In this document: positions 35,417 to 44,445 of the stretch, piece by piece | Layout of the letters: each line of letters starts with the position of its first letter | How positions within the stretch are numbered: the stretch's first letter is position 1 | Translations under genes and position numbers: made by a program | NCBI GenBank assembly: GCA_031277945.1 | Contig: JAITLK010000001.1 | Location: 279,217-343,216 of the forward strand | DNA length: 64,000 bases | From: Microbacterium sp. | Lineage (GTDB): Bacteria; Actinomycetota; Actinomycetes; Actinomycetales; Microbacteriaceae | Direction of reading: 5' to 3' | Notes under the pieces: model-generated | The model's input: the letters and a program-made list of their open reading frames with translations, nothing else | The model's database searches: none | Told to the model about the DNA's origin: nothing

Positions 35417-36471
35417 TTGGACTTCTCCGCGGCCTGCTCCATCGCGGTCTTGTACGCCTCGAGCTCGGCCTTGTGCTCGTCGACGAACTTCTGCTCGGCG
35501 GCGAACATCGCTTCCTGCTGCTTCTTGGTGTAGTCGGTCTTCTGACGGCATTCGAGGTCCGCGAGCGCGGTCTCGATCTCCTCCTCGGCGGCCTGCTTCC
35601 ACTCCGGGGTCTTCGACGGGTCCACGTAGTCCTCCGGGTCCGCGGTCGCGGTGGTGGATTCGGACATCGAGCCGTCGGCGTCCTCGTAGAACTTGTTGCT
35701 GCGCTCGTAGAAGCTCTGGATCACGGCCTGTTGACGGTCGAAGCCGCTGTACCCGGCCTCGGCGAAGCAGTCCGCCCACGCCTTGTCCGCCTCGGAGGGC
35801 TTGGCCCCCTCGCCGTAGAACTGGTCGTAGAACTTGCTGACCGCGTCCATCAGCGGCTGGAACTCATCGGTCTGGCCGATGTTCTGCTGACCCCAGACCT
35901 CTTCCTGCGCCTTGCCCTGACAGCTGTTGGAGCTGTCCCACTCGTACTCGGGGTCGTTCATCTCCTCTTCGGTGGGCTGCGGGCCGTAGAGGACCTCGTA
36001 GTAGGAGGTCCTCTCGCTCTCGGTGAGGGAATCGACATACTCCTGGTTGGGATCCACCCAGGTGTTCTCGTCGGTGGGCTCCTGGGGCTCCGACGGGTAG
36101 GGGTTGTTGAACACGCCGTACCCGTACTGCGCGACCCACTCCTTCTTGTCCGGCTCCCACTCGACATCGCCTCCGCCGACCATGCCGGACTGCGAGGAGT
36201 AATCCACCGGCTGGTACTCGAAGCCCTCCTTCGCCATGCACTCGGCGACGAGCTCCTCCACCTTCTTCTGCTTCTTGTCCGACTCCGCCTGCTGCTCCTC
36301 GGGAGACGCGTCGAAGTCGTAGCCGGCGTTCATGTACTGGGCAAGCGGCGAGTTCTTCCAGGCGTCTTCCGGGGAGAGCGCCTCGCCGGAGCCTCCGTTG
36401 GTGCAACCGGTGATCCCGGCGAGCAGAGCGCCCGCGGCCGTCACAACCAACAGCGTCTTCGCTACGTTCAT
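35413..36471 (-). CDS. Secreted lipoprotein of unknown function
   Basis: The ATG at 36471 gives 352 residues with a lipoprotein signal peptide: a basic MNVAK start, a hydrophobic core and the lipobox ITGC, with Cys at about 23. The mature protein is very acidic, rich in Glu, Gln, Tyr and Trp, with several Cys (AECMAKEGF, DCFAEAGY, DLECRQK) in repeated 'C-x(3-4)-EG/AG-[FY]' settings that suggest disulphide-linked repeats. It leads the MacB-type operon and is co-translated with the adaptor, so it probably captures or shields the exported substrate. Confidence 0.85.
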   Translation of the reverse strand: MNVAKTLLVVTAAGALLAGITGCTNGGSGEALSPEDAWKNSPLAQYMNAGYDFDASPEEQQAESDKKQKKVEELVAECMAKEGFEYQPVDYSSQSGMVGGGDVEWEPDKKEWVAQYGYGVFNNPYPSEPQEPTDENTWVDPNQEYVDSLTESERTSYYEVLYGPQPTEEEMNDPEYEWDSSNSCQGKAQEEVWGQQNIGQTDEFQPLMDAVSKFYDQFYGEGAKPSEADKAWADCFAEAGYSGFDRQQAVIQSFYERSNKFYEDADGSMSESTTATADPEDYVDPSKTPEWKQAAEEEIETALADLECRQKTDYTKKQQEAMFAAEQKFVDEHKAELEAYKTAMEQAAEKSK

Positions 36472-36660
36472 GTTCTTCTCCCCTTTTCGGGCCCGAGGCC
36501 GCCTGGTCCGCACAGGCTATCCAAAGCTGCGCGGCGGCGGCATCCATCGCGGGATGGATATGCAGATGCTGTACAGGTATGTCCGCTCGGAGGGATAAAG
36601 TCTCAAACTCTCGCTGAAGACATCCATCCGGGTCTCTCCAGCCTAGGAAGCGCACGAAGC

Positions 36661-36692
36661 GGGGCGAGTCAGGGACTCCCCTGACTCGCCCC
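36661..36692 (-). terminator. Terminator of the polyamine catabolic operon
   Basis: A perfect 14-bp inverted repeat (GGGGCGAGTCAGGG / CCCTGACTCGCCCC) with a 4-base loop, 26 bases past the PuuD stop. It ends the leftward puu-like transcript. Confidence 0.8.
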
Positions 36693-36717
36693 TGATTCTG
36701 GGTGAGACGTGCCGATG

Positions 36718-37434
36718 TCAGCGCATGCGAGCCCGTGCGGCAGCGACCAGCGCGGCGAACAGGTCGAGGTCGGCGCCTTCTTCGGGATGCCACTGCACCC
36801 CCACCACGAAGCGGTCGCCGGGGCGCTCCATCGCGTGCGGGATGCCGTCGTCGCCGATCGCGGTGACGACGAATCCAGGATGCTCGCCCACGCCCTGGTG
36901 GTGATGGCATTCCACCTCGACCCGCTCGCCGAGGATCTCCCCGGTCCGCGTGCCGTTCTCGAGCGTCACCGCGACGTGACCGTAGACGCCGTCGCCTCCC
37001 GCGTGCACCTCGTCACCTCCGACGTCAGGCAGGTGCTGGATCAGCGTCCCGCCCGCAGCCACCGCCATGAGCTGCATCCCGCGGCAGATGCCGAGCACGG
37101 GCAGTTCGTCTGCGTCGGCCGCGGCGAGGTATGCGAGTTCGGATGCATCGCGGTCGTCGTACCAGACCGTGACGGTGGGATCCGGCTCCTGCCCGTACCG
37201 GTAGGGCGAGACGTCAGCGCCGCCCGCGACGATGATCCCATCCAGCCGGTCCGCCACCGCGGCCGCCATCGTCGCGTCCGCCACCGGCGGCAGCAGCACG
37301 GGGGCACCGCCGGCCGATTCGACCGCGCGCGCGTACGTCGCAGGGAGGAGGTCGGCGTGCACGCCGGGCCAGGTCCCCCAGGTCGCACTCTGGCGGTAGG
37401 TGGTGATCCCGATCACCGGGATGCGTTCACTCAA
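36718..37434 (-). CDS. puuD: Gamma-glutamyl-gamma-aminobutyrate hydrolase (class I amidotransferase-like)
   Basis: Would release GABA and glutamate from gamma-glutamyl-GABA, the last step of the Puu polyamine route. The 238 residues carry the PuuD-type triad: nucleophile Cys in LGICRGMQLM, and the His-Glu pair in VQWHPEEG. VIGITTYRQ at the N-terminus and GGADVSPYRYG for the substrate pocket are also typical. The neighbouring glutamine-synthetase-like and aldehyde dehydrogenase genes support the assignment. It overlaps the upstream SDR gene by 8 bases. Confidence 0.9.
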   Translation of the reverse strand: MSERIPVIGITTYRQSATWGTWPGVHADLLPATYARAVESAGGAPVLLPPVADATMAAAVADRLDGIIVAGGADVSPYRYGQEPDPTVTVWYDDRDASELAYLAAADADELPVLGICRGMQLMAVAAGGTLIQHLPDVGGDEVHAGGDGVYGHVAVTLENGTRTGEILGERVEVECHHHQGVGEHPGFVVTAIGDDGIPHAMERPGDRFVVGVQWHPEEGADLDLFAALVAAARARMR

Positions 37435-38206
37435 AGTCGCTCTCCAGCGGAGTCACGTACGCGTGCGACAGACCGCCGTCCACGAGGAACTCGGTCGCGG
37501 TGATGAAGCTGGACTCGTCGCTTCCGAGGAAGGCCACTGCGTTGGCGATCTCCTCCGGTTCGGCGAAACGTCCCATCGGGATGTGGATGAGGCGACGCGC
37601 GGCGCGCTCGGGATCCTTCGCGAAGAGCTCCTGCAGCAGCGGAGTGTTCACCGGGCCGGGGCACAGCGCGTTGACACGGATGCCCTTCCCCGCGAACTGC
37701 ACGCCCAGCTCGCGCGTCATGGCGAGGACGCCGCCCTTGGAGGCGGTGTAGGAGATCTGGGAGGTCGCCGCCCCCATGAGCGCGACGAACGATGCGGTGT
37801 TGATGATCGAGCCGCCACCCTGCTCCAGCATGTACGGGATCACGGCCTTGCAGCAGAGGTAGACGCTGGTGAGGTTGACGTTCTGCACCAAGTCCCACGC
37901 CTCGATGCCGGTCTTGAGGATCGAGTCGTCGGAGGCAGGCGAGATTCCGGCATTGTTGAATGCCACGTCGATGCGGCCGTACTTCTCCTTCGCGAGGGCG
38001 AACATCGCCTCCACCTGCTCGGCGTTGGTCACATCGACCGCAGCGAACGCGCCGCCGAGTTCTTCCGCCACGGCGATGCCGTTGCTGCTGGGCAGGTCTC
38101 CGATGACGACGGTCGCCCCCTCCGCGGCGAACTTCCGCGCCGTGGCGAGGCCGATTCCGCTGGCGCCGCCGGTGATGACGGCGACCTTCCCCTCGAGCTT
38201 TCCCAT
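37427..38206 (-). CDS. Short-chain dehydrogenase/reductase
   Basis: A classical SDR of 259 residues: GGASGIGLATARKFA for cofactor (about 12-26), NNAGISP, the catalytic Tyr-Lys in YTASKGG, and CPGPVNTPLL. The acidic position after strand 2 (VVIGD) favours NAD(H). In this operon it may oxidise or reduce an intermediate of polyamine or amino-alcohol breakdown; the substrate cannot be told. Confidence 0.9.
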   Translation of the reverse strand: MGKLEGKVAVITGGASGIGLATARKFAAEGATVVIGDLPSSNGIAVAEELGGAFAAVDVTNAEQVEAMFALAKEKYGRIDVAFNNAGISPASDDSILKTGIEAWDLVQNVNLTSVYLCCKAVIPYMLEQGGGSIINTASFVALMGAATSQISYTASKGGVLAMTRELGVQFAGKGIRVNALCPGPVNTPLLQELFAKDPERAARRLIHIPMGRFAEPEEIANAVAFLGSDESSFITATEFLVDGGLSHAYVTPLESDFE

Positions 38207-38251
38207 GTGATGCCTTTCGTGTTGCGAGATGTGAGATCTGTGGTCGAGATG

Positions 38252-39646
38252 TCAGGAGTCGGTGGAGATGAAGACGTTCTTCACCTCGCTGAACGAGTTC
38301 GGTGCGTCCGGACCGAGCTCACGCCCGAGGCCCGACTGCTTGAACCCGCCGAACGGGGTCCAGTACCGCACCGATGAGTGCGAGTTGATGGAGAGGTTTC
38401 CGGAGTCCACGGCACGGGCCATCCGCAGCCCCCGTCCGAGATCCCGGGTGAAGATCGACCCGCTGAGGCCGTACTCGGTGTCGTTCGCCTTGGCGATCGC
38501 GTCCGCCTCGTCGCGGAAGGGCATGACCGCAACCACGGGGCCGAAGATCTCCTGCGTCCACACCGGATCCGTCAGGGTGCGCGGCAGCACCACGCTCGGT
38601 GCCACCCAGAAACCATCGCCATCGGTACCGGACTGACCCGAGAACGCGATGTCGGCATCGGCCAGATAGGACTCGACGCTCGCCTTCTGGTGTGCCGAGA
38701 TGAGGGGGCCCATCTGCGCGCCGTCATCGTTCGGATCCGTCACCCGGAAGTCGGCCACCGCCGGACGCAGCAGGTCGAGGAACCGCTCGTACACGCTCTC
38801 CTGCACGAGGATCCGCGAGCGCGCGCAGCAGTCCTGACCGGCGTTGTCGAACGCGCTGCCCGGAGCCGTCGCGGCCGCGAGTTCGAGATCGGCGTCGTCG
38901 AACACGATGTTCGCGCTCTTGCCGCCGAGTTCCAGGGTGACGCGCTTGACCTGGTCCGCGCAGCCGCGCATGATGCCCTTGCCCACGTCGGTGGAGCCGG
39001 TGAAGCAGACCTTGCGCACCAGCGGGTTCGTCACGAACCGCTCACCCACCACGCGTCCCTTCCCGGGGATCACCGTGAAGACACCGTCGGGCAGGCCGGC
39101 ATCGCGGGCCAGCTCGCCGATGCGCATCGCCGTGAGCGGGGTGAGCTCGGCGGGCTTCAGCACCACGGTGTTGCCTGCCGCGAGCGCGGGGGCGAAGCCC
39201 CAGCCGGCGATCGGCATCGGGAAGTTCCAGGGCACGATCACACCGACCACGCCCAGCGGTTCGTGGAAGGTGACGTCGACGCCTCCCGGCACGGGGATCT
39301 GCAGCCCGAAGTGACGTTCGGGTGCTGCGGAGTAGTAGGTCAGCACGTTGCGGACGTTCTCGGCCTCCCACACCGCGTTGCCGATGGTGTGACCCGAGTT
39401 CGCCACTTCCAGGGCGGCGAGTTCGTCCACGTGCGCGTCGATCGCCGCGGCGAACTCGCGCAGCAGTCGTGCCCGCTCGCCGGGGGCGACCGCCCGCCAT
39501 GCCGGGAACGCGGCGTGCGCTCGTGCGATGGCGTCGTCGGTCTCGGCGAGATCCGCGAGCCCCACCGAGCCGATCGACTGCCCGGTGGCGGGGTTGATCA
39601 CGACGGACTCGCCGCCGCCGTGGAAGGGAGATGCGGGGATGCGCAT
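38252..39646 (-). CDS. puuC: Aldehyde dehydrogenase, gamma-glutamyl-aminobutyraldehyde type
   Basis: 464 residues with the NAD-ALDH hallmarks: VPWNFPMPI, LKPAELTPL, FTGSTDVGKGI, the glutamate in LELGGKSANIVF, the catalytic Cys in NAGQDCCARSRI, and EIFGPVV. It probably oxidises gamma-glutamyl-gamma-aminobutyraldehyde to gamma-glutamyl-GABA. It follows the glutamine-synthetase-like gene by 3 bases. The substrate is inferred from the context. Confidence 0.9.
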   Translation of the reverse strand: MRIPASPFHGGGESVVINPATGQSIGSVGLADLAETDDAIARAHAAFPAWRAVAPGERARLLREFAAAIDAHVDELAALEVANSGHTIGNAVWEAENVRNVLTYYSAAPERHFGLQIPVPGGVDVTFHEPLGVVGVIVPWNFPMPIAGWGFAPALAAGNTVVLKPAELTPLTAMRIGELARDAGLPDGVFTVIPGKGRVVGERFVTNPLVRKVCFTGSTDVGKGIMRGCADQVKRVTLELGGKSANIVFDDADLELAAATAPGSAFDNAGQDCCARSRILVQESVYERFLDLLRPAVADFRVTDPNDDGAQMGPLISAHQKASVESYLADADIAFSGQSGTDGDGFWVAPSVVLPRTLTDPVWTQEIFGPVVAVMPFRDEADAIAKANDTEYGLSGSIFTRDLGRGLRMARAVDSGNLSINSHSSVRYWTPFGGFKQSGLGRELGPDAPNSFSEVKNVFISTDS

Positions 39647-39649
39647 GAG

Positions 39650-41026
39650 TCAGAGCCTTTCGAAACCGCGGCGGAGTTCCCAGTCGGTGACCGCCGCGTC
39701 GAAGGCGGCGATCTCCACGTCAGCGTAATTCGTGTAGTGGCGGACGACGTCCTCGCCGAAGGCCGCGCGGGCGAGTTCGGACCCCGCCCACTCCTCACGT
39801 GCCTCTGCGAGCGTCTTCGGCACCACGGGCGCGTCCGACGAGTAGGCGTTGCCGACGAGTTCGGGCTCGAGCTCCAGCTCGTTCTCGATGCCGTACAGCC
39901 CACCGGCCAGCATTGCGGCGAGAGCGAGGTAGGGGTTCACGTCGCCGCCGGGCAGCCGGTTCTCCATCCGGGCGCTCGCGCCCTCGCCCACCAGCCGGAC
40001 CGCACACGTGCGGTTGTCCATGCCCCAGGCGATGGCCGTCGGGGCGAAGGAGCCGAGCGCGAAGCGCTTGTAGGAGTTGATGTTCGGCGCGTAGAGCAGC
40101 GTGAACTCGCGCATGGTGGCGAGCACCCCGGCGATGAAGTGGTCGTACAGCTTGGTGCGCGATTGGGTGGCCTCGTCCCAGAAGACGAGCGCTCCGTCCT
40201 CCGCGCCCCGCAGCGACATGTGGATGTGACAGGAGTTGCCCTCGCGCTGGTTGGGCTTCGCCATGAAGGTGATGGACCCACCAGCCGAGCGCACCACGTC
40301 CTTCGCGATGGTCTTGTAGACGGAGTGGTTGTCGGCCGTGGTCATGACCTCGGCGTATTTGAAAGCGATCTCGTGCTGGCCGAGGTTGCACTCCCCCTTC
40401 GCCGATTCCACGTTCATCCCCGCCGCATAGGTGACTCGGCGGATCTCGCGCAGCAGCGGCTCCACCAGCAGCGAGCCCAGCACCGAGTAGTCCACGTTGT
40501 ACTGGTTCATCGGCACGAGGTCGCGGTAGCCGTTGTTCCAGCCCTGTTCGAAGGAGGTCTGGAACATGACGAACTCCAGTTCCGTGCCCGCGAATGCCGT
40601 GAACCCCAGCTCCGCGGCGCGCTCGATCTGGCGGCGAAGGATCTGGCGGGGCGACACGTCCACGGGGCTGCCGTCGGCGAGGGTCAGATCGCACTGGATC
40701 ATCGCGGTTCCCTCGCGCTGGGGCAGCAACCGGATGGTGTCGAGGTCCAGCACGAACATCATGTCGCCGTACCCCTTCTCCCAGCTGGTCAGGTCGTAGC
40801 CGTCCACCGTGTTCATCTCCACGTCGACGGTGAGCAGGTAGTTGCATCCCTCCGTGCCGTGTCCCAGCACGCTCTCCACGAAGAACTCGCCGTGGATGAA
40901 CTTCCCCTGCAGGCGCCCCTGCATATCGGTGAAGGCCAGCAGGACGGTGTCGATCGTGCCATCGCTGATGGCGGAGCGGAGCTGCTCGGCGGTGAGCATT
41001 CGGTCGTTGCGGGTTGCGCTTGTCAT
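39650..41026 (-). CDS. Glutamine synthetase family protein, probable gamma-glutamylpolyamine synthetase
   Basis: 458 residues of class I GS fold without the adenylylation loop of GlnA. The metal-binding glutamates lie in GTELEFVMF, the His in NSCHIHMSLRG, and the C-terminal ADVEIAAFDAAVTDWE is typical of GlnA3/GlnA4/PuuA-like enzymes that ligate glutamate to polyamines or monoamines. It begins the catabolic set after the regulator. Whether putrescine, spermidine or ethanolamine is the substrate is open. Confidence 0.9.
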   Translation of the reverse strand: MTSATRNDRMLTAEQLRSAISDGTIDTVLLAFTDMQGRLQGKFIHGEFFVESVLGHGTEGCNYLLTVDVEMNTVDGYDLTSWEKGYGDMMFVLDLDTIRLLPQREGTAMIQCDLTLADGSPVDVSPRQILRRQIERAAELGFTAFAGTELEFVMFQTSFEQGWNNGYRDLVPMNQYNVDYSVLGSLLVEPLLREIRRVTYAAGMNVESAKGECNLGQHEIAFKYAEVMTTADNHSVYKTIAKDVVRSAGGSITFMAKPNQREGNSCHIHMSLRGAEDGALVFWDEATQSRTKLYDHFIAGVLATMREFTLLYAPNINSYKRFALGSFAPTAIAWGMDNRTCAVRLVGEGASARMENRLPGGDVNPYLALAAMLAGGLYGIENELELEPELVGNAYSSDAPVVPKTLAEAREEWAGSELARAAFGEDVVRHYTNYADVEIAAFDAAVTDWELRRGFERL

Positions 41027-41078
41027 GAAGGAGACCTCGGATCTTGCGTGATGTGAGGGATGAGCGGGAGACGAGGGG

Positions 41079-41813
41079 CTAGGTGACCAGGCCGCGAAGC
41101 AGCGCCGCGGTGGCCTCGCAGTGCTCGCGCATCACGGCACTGGCCGTGGCGGGATCGCGATCCAGGATCGCCTGGACCACAGCGCGGTGCTGCTCGTCGG
41201 AATGATGGATGTTGGGCTGCAGGAACGGGATCCGCGCGAGCAGCCGGTGCACGCGGATGAGGGTCTCACCGCAGGAGGCGGCGAGGGTGGGTGAGCCGGA
41301 TGCGGTGGCGATCGCGAGGTGCAACCGGGCATCCGCCTGCCGGTAGTCGGCTGGCTCGTGAGTCTGTTCGACGTCGGCGAGGCTGCGCAGCAGCAGCTCC
41401 CGCTCCGGCGCAGACAGGTCGCGTGAGGCGCCGGCGGCGGCTGCGCCCGGCTCCACGACGGAGCGCAGCACGATCACGTCGGTGAGTTCGGCCTCCAGCT
41501 CCGCCCGGCTGAGCGCGTCCGGTGCCGCCGGGCTGGGGCGGCTCTCCACCACGGTGCCTCCGCCGCGGCCGCGCCGCGTGGACACGAGCCCGGCGGCGCG
41601 CAAAGCGCTGATCGCCTCGCGCAAGGTGGCACGGGAGACGTCGAGCCGCGCCGCCAGGTCACGCTCGGGGGGAAGGCGATCACCCGGACGGAGGATCCCG
41701 AGCTGGATCGCGGATCCGAGCTGCTCGACGCACGATTCGAACGTCATCTGCGAGCGCACCGGCCGCAGCACGAGTCCGATGAGCGGCGAGGGATCCTCCG
41801 TCATGGTGTTCAC
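41079..41813 (-). CDS. FadR/GntR-type transcriptional regulator
   Basis: The GTG at 41813 is preceded by GGAGGAG at 7 bases, inside the end of the permease gene, giving 244 residues. The winged helix is clear (GDRLPPERDLAARLDVSRATLREAISAL), followed by an FCD ligand-binding domain whose metal ligands include DARLHLAI and a later His pair in FLQPNIHHSDEQHRAV. It lies inside the operon it probably controls, responding to a polyamine metabolite. Confidence 0.93.
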   Translation of the reverse strand: MNTMTEDPSPLIGLVLRPVRSQMTFESCVEQLGSAIQLGILRPGDRLPPERDLAARLDVSRATLREAISALRAAGLVSTRRGRGGGTVVESRPSPAAPDALSRAELEAELTDVIVLRSVVEPGAAAAGASRDLSAPERELLLRSLADVEQTHEPADYRQADARLHLAIATASGSPTLAASCGETLIRVHRLLARIPFLQPNIHHSDEQHRAVVQAILDRDPATASAVMREHCEATAALLRGLVT

Positions 41814-41817
41814 GCTC

Positions 41818-43362
41818 TCACTCCTCCAGGAGCAGGTCGGCGTCCTTGGTCAGGTGCGGCGCTTCGTCGTGCGACATGAAGGTGCGCTTGCCGTAGGCGA
41901 ACCACAGCGCCACGGCGAGGATCGCCACGACGGCCACCGCGACCGGTGCGTAGTTGAAGGTGTCGATCGTGATCTCGGCCACCGGCGGCAGCACGAACAG
42001 GATCACGATGAAGATCACCCACACCACGGCGATCCAGCCGACCACCGCGCTCCACCTGCCCAGGTTCCACGGGCCGGGCTTCCACGACGTGTCCAGCCGG
42101 CGAAGCAACACGGGAGTGACGTAGGCGATGTACAGGCCGATCACCGCAACCGAGGTGACGGCGGCATAAGCCGTGTAGTTGAACAGGGCAGGGATCGTGA
42201 GGATCACCGACAGCACGACGCACAGCCAGATGGAGTTGGTGGGCGTTCCGGTGCGCTTGTTGACCTGCGCCCAGATGCGCGAGCCGGGGATCGCGTTGTC
42301 GCGGGAGAACGCGTAGCTCATGCGGGAGTTCGCCGTGACCGACGCCATGCCGCAGAAGAACTGGGCACCGCAGACGATGAACAGCAGGAACTTCGCGACA
42401 TCGGGGTTGTTCAGCGCATCGATGAAGATCTGTGCCGGACCGGAGCCCAGCGAGGTGCCCACGATGGCCGAGAGGCCCTCTTCGCTCCCGTCCTGGATCG
42501 CCGCGACGATCGTGTAGAGCAGGATCCAGCCACCGATGATCGAGATCAGCACGCTCATCACGATGCCGCGAGGGGCCGCGCGGGAGGCGTTCTTGGTCTC
42601 CTCGGCCACGTGCGCCGAGGCGTCGTATCCGGTGTAGGTGTACTGGGCCATCAGCAGACCCATGAGGAAGACGTAGGGCCCGAAGGTCCAGCCGGTCTCG
42701 TTGTGCCAGGTGGTGAACGTCCACGCCACGTCCTGGTGCTGCGACGGCATGATCCACAACACGGCGACGATGATCACCACGCCCACGATGTGCCACCAGG
42801 CCGACACCGTCGACAGCAGGCTGACGAGGTTGACGCCGAAGGTGTTCAGCAGACCGTGGATCACGATCAGCACGATGAACAGTCCGAACGTATTGAGGGC
42901 GGTCACCTCCACGCCCCACATGAGGTTGGCGAACGCCATCATGGTTGCCGCGGCGCCGTAGTCGATGGCTGCCGTCACGGCCACCTCGCCGAGGAAGTTG
43001 AACCAGCCGACGAACCACGCCCACTGGCGCTTGTTCTTCTTCGCCAGGCGACCGGCCCAGAAGTAGAGACCGCCCGCGGTCGGATACCGCGAACACACCT
43101 CGGCCATCGCGAGAGCGACGCACAGCACGAAAACGCCGACCAGGGGCCAGCCGATCGTGATGGCGGACGGTCCGCCCGACTTCAGCGCGATGTTGAACGA
43201 GGTGATACACCCCGCCAGGATCGAGATGATCGAGAACGACACCGCAAAGTTGGAGAAGCCGGACATTCCCCGGTGGAGCTCTTGTTTGTAGCCGAGTTCG
43301 GCGAGGGCCGCCGCATCATCGTCCACGTGATTCACCGGCGTCTTTGACGATTCTTCACTCAT
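41818..43362 (-). CDS. APC superfamily amino acid/polyamine permease
   Basis: The ATG at 43362 has GGGAAG upstream and gives 514 residues with about 12 membrane helices. FSNFAVSFSIISILAG in helix 1, the YPTAGGLYFW loop and YTGYDASAHVAEETKNASRAAPRGI match the GABA/amino acid permease (BAT1-like) branch. It is the first gene of the polyamine cluster and probably imports putrescine, GABA or a related amine. Its stop is 4 bases before the regulator start. Confidence 0.92.
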   Translation of the reverse strand: MSEESSKTPVNHVDDDAAALAELGYKQELHRGMSGFSNFAVSFSIISILAGCITSFNIALKSGGPSAITIGWPLVGVFVLCVALAMAEVCSRYPTAGGLYFWAGRLAKKNKRQWAWFVGWFNFLGEVAVTAAIDYGAAATMMAFANLMWGVEVTALNTFGLFIVLIVIHGLLNTFGVNLVSLLSTVSAWWHIVGVVIIVAVLWIMPSQHQDVAWTFTTWHNETGWTFGPYVFLMGLLMAQYTYTGYDASAHVAEETKNASRAAPRGIVMSVLISIIGGWILLYTIVAAIQDGSEEGLSAIVGTSLGSGPAQIFIDALNNPDVAKFLLFIVCGAQFFCGMASVTANSRMSYAFSRDNAIPGSRIWAQVNKRTGTPTNSIWLCVVLSVILTIPALFNYTAYAAVTSVAVIGLYIAYVTPVLLRRLDTSWKPGPWNLGRWSAVVGWIAVVWVIFIVILFVLPPVAEITIDTFNYAPVAVAVVAILAVALWFAYGKRTFMSHDEAPHLTKDADLLLEE

Positions 43363-43402
43363 TGCACTTCCCATCGGAATCACAGAAAGAAACAGTTGAG
43401 CG

Positions 43403-43455
43403 ATTCTCTTGCCCCGGGGAGCTGAATGTCAATGGCCTGACTTCAGACCGATAGA
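43403..43455 (-). promoter_or_regulatory. Promoter and candidate FadR-family operator of the puu-like operon
   Basis: On the minus strand a TTGACA (43427-43432) is followed after 18 bases by GAGAAT (43403-43408), about 40 bases before the permease ATG. Immediately upstream, 43433-43449, lies the imperfect dyad GGTCTGAAGTCAGGCC, which resembles TGGTC-type FadR/FCD operators. The promoter is judged by eye; the operator assignment is inference. Confidence 0.45.
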
Positions 43456-43489
43456 ACTTTTCGGAGCTCCGGGCCGCAGTGAGAGAGGG

Positions 43490-43523
43490 AATCGCACCTC
43501 CGAAGCGCTTCGGAGGTGCGATT
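43490..43523. terminator. Terminator of xerD
   Basis: A 34-bp perfect palindrome (17-bp arms, AATCGCACCTCCGAAGC and complement) flanked by A- and T-rich bases, 15 bases beyond the xerD stop. It isolates the housekeeping xerD unit from the puu operon promoter. Confidence 0.85.
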
Positions 43524-43538
43524 TCCCTCTTCCAGGTG

Positions 43539-44441
43539 TCAGCGGGCGCGGGGGTGTGCCAGCGTGTACACGTCTCGAAGGGCGTCGACCGAGACGTGCG
43601 TGTAGATCTGCGTCGTGGTGACCGATGCGTGCCCGAGCAGTTCCTGCACCACGCGCACATCCGCCCCGCCCTGCAACAGGTGCGTGGCGAAGGAGTGGCG
43701 CAGAGTGTGCGGTGAGACATGGGCGCTCAGATGTGCCCGCTCGGCGGCCGACTGGATCACCAGCCAGGCGCTCTGTCGCGACAACGGCGCTCCGCGCGCG
43801 CCGAGGAACAGCTTCGGCGTGGCGCTCCCCCGCGCCGCGAGCGCCGGGCGCACCCGGGTGAGGTAGGCGTCCACGGCAGCGCGCGCGAACGATCCGACGG
43901 GCACGATGCGCTCCTTCGAGCCCTTGCCCCGGAGCCGGATCACGTCCCCGTGCGCGAGGTCGTCGACGTCCAGGCCGATCGCCTCGGACACGCGCGCACC
44001 GGTGGCGTACATCAGCTCCAGCAGCGCGCGATCGCGCAGCCCGATCGGATCATCCGACGGCGGCGCGTTCAGCAGCGACTCGACCTGCGCGATCGTCAGC
44101 GCCTTCGGCAGCCGCCGCGGCGGCTTGGGCGGGCGAAGCCGCCCGGTGGGGTCGTCGGTGTCGATTCCCTCGCGCACCAGGAAGCGATGAAGCCCGCGTA
44201 CCGAAGACTGCATGCGCGCGAGGCTGGTGGCCGCGGGAGGCGGATCGAGGCTGGCTCGCTGCGCAGCGAACTCCGCCACGATCGCCGGGGTGATCGCTGC
44301 GGTGTCCTCCGTACCGGAATCCGTGAGCCACTGGGCGTACACGGTGAGGTCGCGGCGGTACGCGGCCACGGTGTGCTCGGCGAGACCGCGTTCGATAGTG
44401 ACGTGGCGCAGATACCGATCCACAGCACGATCGATGAGCAT
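43539..44441 (-). CDS. xerD: Site-specific tyrosine recombinase XerD
   Basis: Resolves chromosome dimers at dif with XerC. The ATG at 44441 gives 300 residues, the usual length. Catalytic residues: Arg in [22 protein letters not shown] (His and Arg), and [16 protein letters not shown] (His and nucleophile Tyr). Its place next to NUDIX and pyrG and before scp/parA genes in relatives marks it as the housekeeping enzyme, unlike the island integrase. The NUDIX gene ends 4 bases upstream. Confidence 0.95.
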   Translation of the reverse strand: MLIDRAVDRYLRHVTIERGLAEHTVAAYRRDLTVYAQWLTDSGTEDTAAITPAIVAEFAAQRASLDPPPAATSLARMQSSVRGLHRFLVREGIDTDDPTGRLRPPKPPRRLPKALTIAQVESLLNAPPSDDPIGLRDRALLELMYATGARVSEAIGLDVDDLAHGDVIRLRGKGSKERIVPVGSFARAAVDAYLTRVRPALAARGSATPKLFLGARGAPLSRQSAWLVIQSAAERAHLSAHVSPHTLRHSFATHLLQGGADVRVVQELLGHASVTTTQIYTHVSVDALRDVYTLAHPRAR

Positions 44442-44445
44442 GGGA

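Noticed and set aside
38378-41056. 892-codon open frame on the plus strand
   Set aside because: Antisense to the aldehyde dehydrogenase and glutamine-synthetase-like genes; His/Arg/Val-rich low-quality composition.
43539-44441. Second mobile-element integrase
   Set aside because: Length, motifs and neighbours (pyrG, NUDIX) match the housekeeping XerD; no attachment repeats are near.
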